Origin: Crenobacter oryzisoli
GTDB taxonomy: Bacteria; Pseudomonadota; Gammaproteobacteria; Burkholderiales; Chromobacteriaceae
Direction: 5' to 3'
DNA length: 64,000 nucleotides
NCBI RefSeq assembly: GCF_030385785.1
Contig: NZ_JAUEDK010000020.1
Span: forward strand, 1 to 64,000
The notes under the pieces are model-generated. The model was not told the origin of the DNA. It saw only the letters and a program-made list of their open reading frames with translations, and did not search any database. Positions 9,198 to 19,726 of this stretch are shown here, in pieces. Position numbers and translations under genes: made by a program. Every line of letters begins with the position of its first letter. Positions within the stretch are counted from its first letter, which is position 1.

Positions 9198-9809
9198 TTA
9201 CTGGTCGCTCATCACGTCCGCGCCCTTGGGCGGGACGAAGCGGAAATGTTCGGCGGCGATCGCCGGGTTCTTCTTCATGTCGCTGAATGACAGTTTAGTG
9301 AGGTTGCCAAAGTTGTCGGTCAACTCCATCGCCACCAGGTTGTTGTCGGTGAAGCCCATGCGAATCGCCTGGAAGCTGTTTTCGCTCTTCTTCGGACTGG
9401 CGGCCAGCCACTCGATATTGCCCTGGCGACCGATTTCGCGCAGCAGGTAGTCGTGCTCGATCGCATTGCTGCCGGCCAGCACCGCCGCCGGGCTGCTACC
9501 GAGTGCGGCATCGAGCGGCCGGGTGGTGACCTGCGCCAGCTCCTTGTCGTATACCCACAGGCGCTTGCCGTCACCGACGATCAGCTGTTCGTAGGGTTTG
9601 GTGTAGTTCCAGCGGAACTTGCCGGGGCGGGAGATCTCCAGCGTACCGCTGGCGCTGTCGGTCTTGCCCTGGTTGGTGACGACCTGGCTGAAGTTGGCCG
9701 AAAGGGTCTTGCTGCCGGCGACGAAGGCCTTGAGCTGGGCGATGGCGGCGGCGTTGGCGGTGAGTGGCAGGAGTGCGGCGGCGATCAGGGTCAGCGCGAG
9801 TTTTTTCAT
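9198..9809 (-). CDS. lolA: Outer-membrane lipoprotein carrier protein LolA
   Basis: A 203-residue periplasmic chaperone that carries lipoproteins released by LolCDE to the outer membrane receptor LolB. It has a signal peptide MKKLALTLIAAALLPLTANA with cleavage expected after ANA. The mature part has the LolA fold: LSANFSQVVTNQGK, GTLEISRPGKFRWNYTKPYE, and LVAMELTDNFGNLTKLSF. The ATG at 9809 is chosen because the signal peptide starts there, with GAAGGGATTCTC just upstream. It is first of the lolA-rarA-serS set; the ftsK gene often found before lolA is not here. Confidence 0.94.
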   Translation of the reverse strand: MKKLALTLIAAALLPLTANAAAIAQLKAFVAGSKTLSANFSQVVTNQGKTDSASGTLEISRPGKFRWNYTKPYEQLIVGDGKRLWVYDKELAQVTTRPLDAALGSSPAAVLAGSNAIEHDYLLREIGRQGNIEWLAASPKKSENSFQAIRMGFTDNNLVAMELTDNFGNLTKLSFSDMKKNPAIAAEHFRFVPPKGADVMSDQ

Positions 9810-10034
9810 GAGAATCCCTTCTCGGGGCCTGGCCAAACGGCGGTCCCGGTGCAATGGAGGATGCCTGAGCAGCTCAGGTTCCTGGGGCGGAAAACAAGTC
9901 GTGTCGGATTCGACCGAGGAGTTGGTCGCTTGGTTTCCGGTCGAACAGGCTGGTCTGGCGCGGGCATCGGCTACAGCGTCATCTTACCGCGCCGGACAGA
10001 CTGGCCCAAATCGTGCGTCATGTCTCTTGGTGAT

Positions 10035-10063
10035 GGAAAAGGCCGCGCGTGGCGCGGCCTTGC
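10035..10063 (-). terminator. Terminator after nadE
   Basis: On the minus strand AAGGCCGCGCCACGCGCGGCCTT followed by TTCC, 20 bases past the nadE stop. The T tract is short. Confidence 0.65.
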
Positions 10064-10082
10064 AGTGCGATGAGTGTAGAGT

Positions 10083-11675
10083 TTAGCTAAACCGATTGGT
10101 GATCGGGTAGCGCCAGTCCTTGCCGAAGCCGCGGTGGGTGATGCGCGGGCCAACAGGCGCCTGGCGGCGCTTGTACTCGTTGATCTTCAACAGGCGCACC
10201 ACGCGGCGCACATCGGCTTCGGCAAAGCCGTCGGTGATGATCTCTTCGGCCGACATATTGCCCTCGACGTAGCGCGCCATGATCGCGTCGAGCACGTCGT
10301 ACGGCGGCAGGCTGTCCTGGTCCTTCTGGTCCGGGCGCAGCTCGGCCGACGGCGGGCGGGTGATGATGCGGGTCGGGATGATCTCGGCCTGCTCGTTGCG
10401 CCATTCGCACAACTGCACCACCAGCGTCTTGGCCACGTCCTTGAGCACCGCGAAGCCGCCGGCCATGTCGCCGTACAGTGTGCAGTAGCCGGTGGTCATC
10501 TCGGACTTGTTTCCGGTGGTCAGCACCAGCTTGCCGGTCTTGTTCGACAGCGCCATCAGCAAGGTGCCGCGGATGCGCGCCTGCAGGTTCTCTTCGGTGG
10601 TATCCACGGGTAGGCCAGCGAACGACGGCGCCAGCGCGGACATGAAGCTTTCGTACATCGGCCAAATGGCGATTTCGTCGTATTTGACGTCGAGGCGCTG
10701 CACCATGTCGCGCGAGTCGTCGACGCTGATGTCGGCGGTATAGCGCGACGGCATCATCACTGCGTGCACGTTGTCGGCGCCGAGCGCGTCGACCGCCACC
10801 GCCAGCGTCAGCGCCGAGTCGATGCCGCCAGACAGGCCGAGCAGCGCGCCCGGGAAGCCGTTCTTACCGATATAGTCGCGCACACCGACGGTCAGCGCGC
10901 GGTAGACGCTCTCCACCGGGCCGGGCAGGGTGGCCTTCTTGGCCGGCTGGATGTCGCCGTCGACCACCTCGACGATCAAGAGCTCGTCATCGTAGGCGGC
11001 CGCTTGGGCGACCACTTCGCCGGCCTTGTTGACGGCAAACGAGGCGCCGTCGAACACCAGTTCGTCCTGACCGCCGGTCAGGTTCACATAGGCGATCGGC
11101 ACACCGGTTTCCTCGACGCGGTAGCGCACCACTTCGTGGCGGGTCTCGATCTTGTTGCGATGGAACGGCGAGGCGTTCAGCGTGACGATCAGCTCGGCAC
11201 CGGCATCGGCTGCTTCGGCCGCAGGCTCAATCGACCAGGCGTCCTCGCAGATCAGCACGCCGATCTTCAAACCGTTCTGCTCAAACACCAGTGGCGCAGC
11301 GCCAGGGGTGAAGTAGCGGCACTCGTCGAACACTTCGTCGTTCGGCAGTAGCATCTTGTGGTATTGGCCGAGACGGTTGCCGTCGCGCAGCACGGTGGCG
11401 GCGTTGAAGCGCTCGTTGCCGAGCTTGACCGGGTGGCCGATTACCAGCGTGATACCGTCCAGTTCCAGCAGTTCGTCCATCGCCTCGGCGCAGGCACGAT
11501 AGAAGTGGTCGCGTAGCAGCAGGTCCTCGGGGCTGTAGCCGGTCAGCGCCAGCTCCGGGGTGACCAGCACATCGGCGCCGGCGGCCATGGCCTGATGGGC
11601 CAGCGCGAGGATTTTCTGGGTGTTGCCGGCGATGTCGCCGACGATGGGGTTGAACTGGGCAAGCGCGAGTCGCAT
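10083..11675 (-). CDS. nadE: Glutamine-dependent NAD+ synthetase
   Basis: A 530-residue two-domain enzyme that makes NAD+ from nicotinic-acid adenine dinucleotide, ATP and glutamine. The N-terminal nitrilase-type glutaminase (1-250) has the Glu-Lys-Cys set: TPELALTGYSPEDLLLRD, YHKMLLPNDEVFDE and LICEDAW. The C-terminal synthetase has the P-loop LGLSGGIDSALTLAVAVDAL near residue 290 and GNKSEMTTGYCTLYGD. The start MRLALAQFNPIVGDIAGN is the family start. The downstream neighbour on the other strand, with start codon 70 bases away, is divergent. Confidence 0.96.
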   Translation of the reverse strand: MRLALAQFNPIVGDIAGNTQKILALAHQAMAAGADVLVTPELALTGYSPEDLLLRDHFYRACAEAMDELLELDGITLVIGHPVKLGNERFNAATVLRDGNRLGQYHKMLLPNDEVFDECRYFTPGAAPLVFEQNGLKIGVLICEDAWSIEPAAEAADAGAELIVTLNASPFHRNKIETRHEVVRYRVEETGVPIAYVNLTGGQDELVFDGASFAVNKAGEVVAQAAAYDDELLIVEVVDGDIQPAKKATLPGPVESVYRALTVGVRDYIGKNGFPGALLGLSGGIDSALTLAVAVDALGADNVHAVMMPSRYTADISVDDSRDMVQRLDVKYDEIAIWPMYESFMSALAPSFAGLPVDTTEENLQARIRGTLLMALSNKTGKLVLTTGNKSEMTTGYCTLYGDMAGGFAVLKDVAKTLVVQLCEWRNEQAEIIPTRIITRPPSAELRPDQKDQDSLPPYDVLDAIMARYVEGNMSAEEIITDGFAEADVRRVVRLLKINEYKRRQAPVGPRITHRGFGKDWRYPITNRFS

Positions 11676-11744
11676 CTTGAAGGCAGCCGTCGATAACAGA
11701 ATGGGGCGATTTTACCGCAGCGCGGCGCCCGAAAGGAGTCCAGT

Positions 11745-12869
11745 TTGAACGTCACCGTCGGCGACAACATCGCGGGTATTTCGGCGCCACAGTGGGATGC
11801 GCTGGGCGGAGCGGGCGGCCCGTTCACACGCCATGCCTGGCTGGCAGCGTTGGAAGCGAGCGGCGCGGTGGGGCGTGACACCGGCTGGCAGCCACTGCCG
11901 CTGACCGCCGAGCAACACGGCCGGCTGGTGGCCGCAGCCCCCGCTTATCTGAAGAGCCATTCCTGGGGTGAGTACGTGTTCGATTGGTCCTGGGCCGACG
12001 CGTTCGAGCGGGCGGGGCTGGCTTATTATCCGAAGCTCTTGGTCGCGGTGCCGTTCACGCCGGTTGAGGGGCCGCGATTGATGGGCGACGTCGGGCTGCT
12101 CGCAGCAGCGGCCGAGACGCTGGTCGCTGAGCACCATTTGTCGAGCGCGCACGTGCTGTTCCCGCCCGAGGCGGAGCTGGCCACGTTGGGCGAACGCGGC
12201 TGGCTGGTGCGTCATGGCGTGCAATTCCACTGGCAGAACCGGGGCTATCGCGACTTCGCCGACTTTCTCGACGCGCTGACCCGCGACAAGCGCAAGAAGA
12301 TCCGCCAGGAGCGTCGCCGCGTTGTCGAGGCCGGTGTGACGGTTAGGGTGTTGGAGGGCGCGGCGATCGGTGAGGGTGATTGGGCTGGATTTCATCGCGG
12401 CTACGTCAATACCTACCACGAGTATCGTTCCACCCCGTATCTGAGCCTCGATTTCTTTCGGCGTATCGGCGCAACGATGGCCGAACAGCTGGTGTTGTTC
12501 GTCGCGGAGCGCAACGGCGAAGCTCTTGCATACAGTCTGTGCGTGCGCGACGGACGGGCGCTGTACGGGCGCTACTGGGGCGCGCTTGCCGACGTGCCTC
12601 TGTTGCATTTCGAGCTGTGTTACTACGCCGGGATCGAATACGCGATCGCGGCGGGGCTGGCGGTGTTCGAGGGCGGGGCGCAGGGCGAGCACAAGCAGGC
12701 GCGTGGTTTCGAGCCGGAGCGTACCGCGTCGGCGCACTGGATAGGCGAAGCTTCGTTCCGTCAGGCGATCGAGCGTTGGTTGGCTCGTGAGCGTACCAGC
12801 GTAGCTGGGTATCTGGCCGAATTGCGCAACCATTCGGCTTACCCAGACGGGGTGACGGAGTCCAGATGA
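11745..12869 (+). CDS. FemAB-like GNAT acetyltransferase (peptidogalycan family, DUF482)
   Basis: A 374-residue member of the FemAB-like/DUF482 family, whose role is not experimentally settled; members are annotated as peptidogalycan biosynthesis or GNAT proteins. Recognisable parts are GPFTRHAWLAALEASGAVG, HSWGEYVFDWSWADAFERA, the DKRKKIRQERRRV basic stretch, and EGGAQGEHKQARGFEP near the C-terminus. The start codon is TTG at 11745: GAAAGGAGT lies six bases upstream and no ATG fits the conserved N-terminus. The stop overlaps the beginning of the tRNA-Ser promoter region. Confidence 0.82.
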   Translation: MNVTVGDNIAGISAPQWDALGGAGGPFTRHAWLAALEASGAVGRDTGWQPLPLTAEQHGRLVAAAPAYLKSHSWGEYVFDWSWADAFERAGLAYYPKLLVAVPFTPVEGPRLMGDVGLLAAAAETLVAEHHLSSAHVLFPPEAELATLGERGWLVRHGVQFHWQNRGYRDFADFLDALTRDKRKKIRQERRRVVEAGVTVRVLEGAAIGEGDWAGFHRGYVNTYHEYRSTPYLSLDFFRRIGATMAEQLVLFVAERNGEALAYSLCVRDGRALYGRYWGALADVPLLHFELCYYAGIEYAIAAGLAVFEGGAQGEHKQARGFEPERTASAHWIGEASFRQAIERWLARERTSVAGYLAELRNHSAYPDGVTESR

Positions 12870-12888
12870 AAAAACATTTCGGAGACGC

Positions 12889-12917
12889 TTGCCAAGGCGA
12901 GGTAGTCCCTTTATACT
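12889..12917 (+). promoter_or_regulatory. Promoter of tRNA-Ser
   Basis: TTGCCA at 12889, 17 bases, TATACT at 12912. The tRNA begins 38 bases after the -10 hexamer. Confidence 0.75.
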
Positions 12918-12954
12918 GCGCAGCCTCTGACCACTACACAGTGATCGGAATCGC

Positions 12955-13045
12955 GGAAAGGTGGATGAGTGGTTTAAGTCGCACGCCTGGAAAGCGTGTT
13001 CAGGGTAATACCCTGACGGGGGTTCGAATCCCCCCCTTTCCGCCA
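12955..13045 (+). tRNA. tRNA-Ser (GGA)
   Basis: A 91-base class II tRNA. Acceptor GGAAAGG / CCTTTCC, anticodon loop CTGGAAA (GGA), a long variable arm (TTCAGGGTAATACCCTGAC) and T-arm GGGTTCGAATCCC. CCA is encoded. The long variable arm and the GGA anticodon both identify serine. Confidence 0.97.
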
Positions 13046-13056
13046 GAATTCTTCAA

Positions 13057-13089
13057 AAAAAACCAGTAGCTTACGCTGCTGGTTTTTTT
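13057..13089 (+). terminator. Terminator of tRNA-Ser
   Basis: AAAACCAGTAGC, loop TTAC, GCTGCTGGTTTTTTT, 12 bases after the tRNA. Confidence 0.85.
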
Positions 13090-13164
13090 GCTTGGGCTAC
13101 CGGTGGGTAGCACATGCCCTGATTCCCGGCCCAGATCGCCGCCACGTCGAAATGTTGAACGAGT

Positions 13165-13192
13165 ACGAGCCCGCCATTGTTGGCGAGCTCGT
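13165..13192 (-). terminator. Possible terminator after fghA
   Basis: A 12-bp stem with one G-T pair (ACGAGCTCGCCA / TGGCGGGCTCGT) 26 bases beyond the fghA stop. There is no strong T tract. Confidence 0.45.
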
Positions 13193-13217
13193 TCCTTGGT
13201 AGGGCAGGTTTCAATCG

Positions 13218-14060
13218 TCAGGCCAGATACGCGGCGTGAAAGCGCAGGTGGTCTTCGATGAAGCTCGCCACGAAGTAATAGCTGTGATCGTAGCCGGGTT
13301 GCATCCGCAGCGTCAGCGGCCAGTCGCGACGAGCAGCGACTTCTTGCAAGATGTGCGGTTGCAGTTGTTCCGGCAGGAAACTGTCCTGTTCGCCCTGGTC
13401 GATCAGCATCGGCAGCATCTCACCAGCGCTCTCCATCAGCTGGCAGCTGTCGTAGGCTGCCCACGCCGTACGATCGTCGCCCAGGTAGTGGTTGAATGCC
13501 TTTTGCCCCCATGGCACGGCGCTCGGGTTCACAATAGGTGAGAACGCCGATATCGAGCGGTAGCGGCCCGGGTTGCGCAGTGCCACCATCAGTGCGCCGT
13601 GGCCGCCCATCGAGTGACCGCTGATCGCGCGCACGGCGGTGACCGGGAAGTGGGCCTCGATCAGGGCAGGCAGTTCCTCGACCACGTAGTCGTACATCCG
13701 GTAGTGCGAGCGCCACGGTGCCTGGGTGGCGTTCACATAGAAGGACGCACCCTGGCCGAGGTCGTAGGCCGCATCGTCGGCGACATCGTCGCCGCGCGGG
13801 CTGGTGTCGGGCATGACCAGCGCGAGGCCCTGCTCGGCGGCAACCCGCTGTGCGCCGGCCTTGGTGGAGAAGTTCTCGTCGGTGCAGGTCAGGCCAGACA
13901 ACCAGTACAGCACCGGCACCTTGGTACCGTGGGCGGTCTGCGGGGGCAGGTAGATGGCGAAGGTCATCTCGGTGCCGGTGGCGTCGGAGCGGTGCCGGTA
14001 GCGCTTGTGCCAGCCGCCGAAGGCGCGCTGGCTGGCGATCAGTTCCAGGGATGTGGACAT
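13218..14060 (-). CDS. fghA: S-formylglutathione hydrolase
   Basis: A 280-residue esterase D/FghA-type serine hydrolase that splits S-formylglutathione into glutathione and formate, the last step of formaldehyde detoxification. Seen: [27 protein letters not shown], the nucleophile elbow [11 protein letters not shown] near residue 148, and late catalytic Asp and His in [12 protein letters not shown] and [11 protein letters not shown] at 14060 is chosen as the conserved family start (MSTSLELI), with GGAGCCCCGCG before it. It lies 46 bases downstream of the adhC stop, so the two form an operon. Confidence 0.94.
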   Translation of the reverse strand: MSTSLELIASQRAFGGWHKRYRHRSDATGTEMTFAIYLPPQTAHGTKVPVLYWLSGLTCTDENFSTKAGAQRVAAEQGLALVMPDTSPRGDDVADDAAYDLGQGASFYVNATQAPWRSHYRMYDYVVEELPALIEAHFPVTAVRAISGHSMGGHGALMVALRNPGRYRSISAFSPIVNPSAVPWGQKAFNHYLGDDRTAWAAYDSCQLMESAGEMLPMLIDQGEQDSFLPEQLQPHILQEVAARRDWPLTLRMQPGYDHSYYFVASFIEDHLRFHAAYLA

Positions 14061-14106
14061 CGCGGGGCTCCTGTGGCGGCGGGCGGCGGGGCCGCCCGCG
14101 CGCACC

Positions 14107-15333
<1,227 letters not shown>

Positions 15334-15335
15334 TC

Positions 15336-16241
15336 ATGCAGTGGGAAGGCATCGTCGAATTCGTCGCAGTGGTCGAGGCGCAGAGCTTCACAGGCGCGGC
15401 CCAACGGCTCGGCCTGTCGGTGGCGCAGGTCAGTCGCCAGGTGTCGGCGCTGGAACAGCGACTGGCGACGCGTTTGCTTTATCGAACCACGCGCCGCGTC
15501 AGCGTCACCGAGGCCGGTCAGCTCTACTACCGGCATTGCCGGCCGCTGCTCGACGGCTTGCAGGAGGCCGAGCAGGCACTTTCTTATTCGCAGGACAAGC
15601 CAGCAGGCCATCTGCGCCTGACCGCACCGGTCTATTACGGCGAGACCGTGGTCGCGCCGCTGCTGCACCGCTATCTGCTCGACTTCCCGGCCGTCACCGC
15701 CGAGCTGAACCTGGACAACCGGAAGATCGATCTGGTCGCAGACGGCTATGACTTGGGCATCCGGCTTGGCCCGATGGACGAGTCGTCGCTGATGGTCAAG
15801 CGACTAGGTAGCCGCACCCACTATGTCTGCGCGTCGCCGGACTATCTTGAGCGGCATGGTGAGCCCCACACGCTGGCCGAACTGAGCCAGCATCAGTGCC
15901 TGGTCGGCACCATCGCTGTCTGGCGCTTCAGCGAGGGCGGGGCGCTCCGGGAAATCCACGTCGGTGGCCGCTTGCGATGCAATAGCGGCGCCGCCTTGCT
16001 CGATGCGGCGCTGAACGGGCTCGGCCTGGTCCAGCTGCCCGACTACTACGTGGCCGACGCGCTGGAAAGTGGCCGGCTGACAGGGGTGCTGACTGCCTAC
16101 ACGCTACAGGATGGCATTTGGGCGACCTACCCGCGTAGCCGCTACATTCCGCCCAAGGTCAGTCGCTTGGTGGATTATCTGGAGAGGGCTATGACTTTGA
16201 TGCAGAAATCGACCCCAAGCGGCTGTCCAGTGGTTCCGTAA
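15336..16241 (+). CDS. LysR-family regulator, probable control of adhC-fghA
   Basis: A 301-residue LysR regulator. The winged helix-turn-helix (residues 1-60) contains FTGAAQRLGLSVAQVSRQVS; the effector domain starts near 90 (GHLRLTAPVYYGETVVAPLL). The divergent placement with 104 bases to adhC, and similarity to LysR genes that flank formaldehyde dehydrogenase in betaproteobacteria, suggest it regulates that pair; this is inference. The ATG at 15336 (MQWEGIVEFVAVVEA) matches the usual family start, although ATGs at 15303 and 15324 are in frame and no start has a good ribosome site. Confidence 0.85.
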   Translation: MQWEGIVEFVAVVEAQSFTGAAQRLGLSVAQVSRQVSALEQRLATRLLYRTTRRVSVTEAGQLYYRHCRPLLDGLQEAEQALSYSQDKPAGHLRLTAPVYYGETVVAPLLHRYLLDFPAVTAELNLDNRKIDLVADGYDLGIRLGPMDESSLMVKRLGSRTHYVCASPDYLERHGEPHTLAELSQHQCLVGTIAVWRFSEGGALREIHVGGRLRCNSGAALLDAALNGLGLVQLPDYYVADALESGRLTGVLTAYTLQDGIWATYPRSRYIPPKVSRLVDYLERAMTLMQKSTPSGCPVVP

Positions 16242-16327
16242 GCTGAGCCAATGTACAAATCCACAAAAGAAAATCATGCCGATGCATGCAATGAGATTCT
16301 GCGTGGCATGCAACGCTTGGGGCGAGC

Positions 16328-16456
16328 ATCTGGAAGGAATGGCCGGGCTATCACCGGCGCAGCCTCGTCAAGGCCAAGATGCGCTGCTTCAAGCTATTGG
16401 AAGAGTGCATCTTGGCCAAGGGCTTCATCCGGCGGGTGACTGGACGGCAGATCCGT
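16328..16456 (+). pseudogene. IS5-family transposase, C-terminal remnant
   Basis: In one frame the DNA reads IWKEWPGYHRRSLVKAKMRC then FKLLEECILAKGFIRR, which closely resembles the C-terminus of IS5-group transposases (WxxWxGYHRRSLVETKMxCFKLLG). The upstream catalytic domain is missing. The remnant ends about ten bases before the stop codon of the minus-strand decarboxylase, so an IS deletion or insertion has reshaped this junction. Identification is from recalled family motifs. Confidence 0.65.
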
Positions 16457-16465
16457 GCAAAGCCT

Positions 16466-18763
16466 TCAGCTCTTGCGTGCTTTCAGGCAGCAGACCTCAT
16501 AGCGCATACCTTTTTCATCGCGTACGATTTCCAAGCCGTGGATTTCAGTTTCAAAGCCGGGGAATGTCGCGTACTGATCACGGCAGTTTTTCAGGTAGTC
16601 GAGTACGGCAGGCTTATCGAATTTTTCGCCCGGCATGATCACGGGAATACCTGGTGGATACGGTACCAGCATCACAGCGGGGATACGGTCCGCGAGTTGG
16701 TCCATCGGCACCTGCTCGACTTCATTGCGTACCAGTTTATCGTAGGCGTCGCAAGGCAGCGTGACTTGCGTCGGCAAATCGGTATACATGTCTCCCATCA
16801 GCCTGAGCGTGTTGTGCTCCCGATAGAAGGCATGCATTTTCGCCGCAAGTTCTTGCAGCCCCATGCCAGCGTACGCAGCGGGATACTGCTGAAACAAATC
16901 GGGATACACCTGATCTAGCGGCGCATTCAAGTCATACAGTTCCTTGAAGCGGAACAGCTCTGTCAGAAGCGTTCCCCATTTGCCCTTGGTGATGCCGATG
17001 GAGAACAGCACGAGAAAGGAATAGAGGCCGGTTTTTTCCACGACTAGGCCGTGTCTCCACAGATAGCGGCTCACCAAGCCAGCCGGAATGCCCTTCGCCT
17101 GCAGTTCGCCGCTGATATCCAGACCGGGCGTCAGGACCGTTACTTTGATCGGGTCCAGCATGGCGTGGTTCTTGGTGACGTGCTTGAAACCATGCCACTC
17201 GGCGTCGGCTTTTAGAACGAAGTCTTTCGGACTCACGTCGATCGGGGCCAGTGGTCCCTCTTTCGCCGTTTTGCTGTCGGCGATTTTTTCTGGTTGCCAA
17301 ACATTGAAGAACCAGTCGCCGCGTGATTTCAATTCCCGATTAGTGTTGGCGATCTTGCGGCGAAAAGCCATGGCTTCGGCAATGGCATCTTCGATTAGCG
17401 CACGGCCAGCGCCACCAGCCATCATGCGGCTGGCGACATCGCAGGAGGCGATGATGCTGTACTGCGGAGACGTCGAGGTGTGCATCATGAATGCTTCGTT
17501 GAAGCGAGCGTGCGAAAAATCACCCTCCGCATTGTTCTTCACATGAATCATCGAGGACTGCGACAGGGCCGCCAGCAGTTTGTGCGTGGAATGTGTGGTA
17601 AACGTGACCGGTTCGCCGGGGCGGGGATTGGCGCTGGCCGCCATTCCATAGCGGCCTTCATAGAACGGGCTGAATCTGGCATACGCAAACCAGGCCTCGT
17701 CAAAATGCAGTACCTCGACCTGATGGGCCAACGTGGTGCGGATGGCCGGCGCATTGTAGCAAAGCCCATCGTAGGTCGAGTTGGTCACCACGGCCAGCCG
17801 CGGTTTCACTTTCTTGTTCTTGATTAGCGGTGATTCATCGATTTTTTTCTGGATGGCTTCAGGGGTGAATTCTGCCTCCGGAATCGGTCCGATGATGCCG
17901 TAGGGATTGCGCGTGGGGCGAAAGTATACTGGCACCGAACCGGTCATGATGATTGAATGCAAGATGGATTTGTGACAGTTTCGGTCGACCACGACCAGGT
18001 CTCCGCGCGAAACCGAACCATGCCAGACCATCTTGTTCGCGGTTGAAGTTCCGTTCGTGACAAAGTAGGTGCGATCGGCGCCGAAATTGAGCGCCGCTTC
18101 GTGCTCGGCTTCGCCTACCACACTGGTATGTTCCAATAGCGATCCTAGCTCGGGCACTGAAACCGACAAATCAGAGCGGAATGTGGATTCACCAAAGAAA
18201 TCGAAAAAAGCCCGTCCCACGGGAGACTTCAGGAAAGCAACGCCACCGGAATGGCCGGGCGTGTGCCAAGAATATTTATACTTCTCGGTATGATCCATCA
18301 GTTCCTTGAAGAACGGCGGCAGCAGCTTGTCAAGGTATGCTTCAAGCGCTTCTTCGAGTCGACCACCGATGAAGGTGGCGGTGTCCTCGAGCTTGTAAAT
18401 GAAACCGGTAAGCTGCGAGATCAGCTCCATGGGCAGCTTTTCCAGTACATCCACCGATGAATCGAGGAAAATCCCCACACGCGGATATCGACTGCGAAAA
18501 TTCTTTACGGCATGCGCGATGTCATTAACAGGGAACTGTGCAATGGTTGCCTGGTTCAGCACGATCACGCCAATTTCCGGGTGGGCTACGATCAGCGCTG
18601 CACCATCAAGGAAGTCGCTGGCTGTCATGACGGTGAGACCGCGGTCAGCCAGAGCAGCGATGATGTCGCGGATCGCACGACCGCCAGCGTTGTCCGCGTG
18701 CAAGTCCTGATCGACGATCAGGATCGGAAATTTTGTTCGCAGGAAAGTCAGGGAAGTGGACAT
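16466..18763 (-). CDS. Orn/Lys/Arg decarboxylase, LdcA-like
   Basis: A 765-residue PLP enzyme of the large inducible decarboxylase family, with an N-terminal flavodoxin-like wing domain (1-150), PLP core and C-terminal domain. The PLP lysine lies in THSTHKLLAALSQSSMIH; KYSWHTPGHSGGVAFLKSPV and DRNCHKSILHSIIMTG are family signatures. Overall it resembles the Pseudomonas LdcA lysine decarboxylase more than AdiA or SpeF, but substrate cannot be fixed by eye: lysine to cadaverine or arginine to agmatine are both possible. Such enzymes consume protons and aid acid survival. The start is supported by CCAGGAGAATGCC. Confidence 0.8.
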   Translation of the reverse strand: MSTSLTFLRTKFPILIVDQDLHADNAGGRAIRDIIAALADRGLTVMTASDFLDGAALIVAHPEIGVIVLNQATIAQFPVNDIAHAVKNFRSRYPRVGIFLDSSVDVLEKLPMELISQLTGFIYKLEDTATFIGGRLEEALEAYLDKLLPPFFKELMDHTEKYKYSWHTPGHSGGVAFLKSPVGRAFFDFFGESTFRSDLSVSVPELGSLLEHTSVVGEAEHEAALNFGADRTYFVTNGTSTANKMVWHGSVSRGDLVVVDRNCHKSILHSIIMTGSVPVYFRPTRNPYGIIGPIPEAEFTPEAIQKKIDESPLIKNKKVKPRLAVVTNSTYDGLCYNAPAIRTTLAHQVEVLHFDEAWFAYARFSPFYEGRYGMAASANPRPGEPVTFTTHSTHKLLAALSQSSMIHVKNNAEGDFSHARFNEAFMMHTSTSPQYSIIASCDVASRMMAGGAGRALIEDAIAEAMAFRRKIANTNRELKSRGDWFFNVWQPEKIADSKTAKEGPLAPIDVSPKDFVLKADAEWHGFKHVTKNHAMLDPIKVTVLTPGLDISGELQAKGIPAGLVSRYLWRHGLVVEKTGLYSFLVLFSIGITKGKWGTLLTELFRFKELYDLNAPLDQVYPDLFQQYPAAYAGMGLQELAAKMHAFYREHNTLRLMGDMYTDLPTQVTLPCDAYDKLVRNEVEQVPMDQLADRIPAVMLVPYPPGIPVIMPGEKFDKPAVLDYLKNCRDQYATFPGFETEIHGLEIVRDEKGMRYEVCCLKARKS

Positions 18764-19297
18764 GGCATTCTCCTGGTCACGGAGCGGTCGCTGCTGACGT
18801 AGACGAAGGCAACAAAGGGGGCGAGCCGCACTGCTTTAGCGGCGTTAGTGCTGTTGCCATCGACAACGCTTACGTTGTTTTTCACCTCACCCCATTTGGG
18901 GTTACTTCAACAACTGAAATAGGTATGCACGGTTTTCTACAGTGCTTTATCTGTTTACATTCAAAGCAACTCAGGTTTCCCAACAAGTAGGGGAGATCAA
19001 CGGCTGCATAAGGCGATACGTTCGAAAACGCATTTGTAATGGCGTAGCTCGTTAGGTAGGCTACTCCAGGGCATAAGCCCTCATTTCAATAGAAAACCAT
19101 ACAGTGCCAGCGTGCGCTATCAGACCAAGGTCCTATATGTCGCATCCAGTCGAGCAGGTGATGGCTGCGCTGAGGGCCGTCCACCTCGCCTCACACTGGC
19201 GACCCTGACATCGCCGCGCATACGATCCGAAACACATCCTCAGTCTGTGTCTAGGCGCTGGCGGACATGGTAGTCAAGCTGTGCCAGGTCGGTGGTC
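18764..19297. other. Intergenic region without recognisable genes
   Basis: About 530 bases upstream of the LdcA-like gene. A small hairpin (ACCCCATTTGGGGT) lies at 18889-18902. I see no conserved reading frame, RNA or repeat-family copy. It should hold the promoter of the decarboxylase gene. Confidence 0.5.
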
Positions 19298-19726
19298 TCA
19301 GTTAGCCAAGCGCTTCTTCAAGTAGAGGCGTTGGTACCCGGGCGGGCAGTCTTCCAGTACCCCCATCAGCTGGTAGCCCTGTTTCTGATAGAAGTCCGGT
19401 GCCTGGAAGTTGTAGGTGTAGAGGAACAGGCCGATGCAACCGCGGCTTCGCGCCTCCTCCTCGGCTAGCGCCAACAGGTGGGTGCCGAGCCCAGCACTAC
19501 GCTGCGTGGCGTGTAGCCACAGGTAGTCAATGTATAGCCAGCCCATCCCCGAGTATCCGAACATCCCGCCGACCACCTGCCCGGTGTCGTCGTGGGCGTA
19601 CAGCTCGAAGCCCTGATAACTATAGGGGCCGATCTGCTCTATGTTGAATGCTTGCAGTCCGCTCTGGATCACCTCCCTGGCTTGAGGGTCGGCGCCTAGG
19701 GTAAAGCGGTAAGTGCTGTCTGGCAT
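19298..19726 (-). CDS. GNAT family N-acetyltransferase
   Basis: A 142-residue GNAT enzyme. The acetyl-CoA-binding motif A is WLHATQRSAGLGTHLLALAE (about residues 78-97), preceded by GWLYIDYLWL and followed by FLYTYNFQAPDFYQKQGYQL (motif B). Substrate unknown. It sits between two basic-amino-acid decarboxylase genes; a role in acetylating polyamines or related products is conceivable but only inferred from position. The ATG at 19726 starts the fold; the ribosome site is weak. Base composition resembles the neighbours. Confidence 0.85.
   Translation of the reverse strand: MPDSTYRFTLGADPQAREVIQSGLQAFNIEQIGPYSYQGFELYAHDDTGQVVGGMFGYSGMGWLYIDYLWLHATQRSAGLGTHLLALAEEEARSRGCIGLFLYTYNFQAPDFYQKQGYQLMGVLEDCPPGYQRLYLKKRLAN

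Noticed and set aside
11712-12833. A 373-codon minus-strand frame opposite the FemAB-like gene
   Set aside because: No domain recognised; the plus-strand gene has family motifs, a strong ribosome site and a TTG start.
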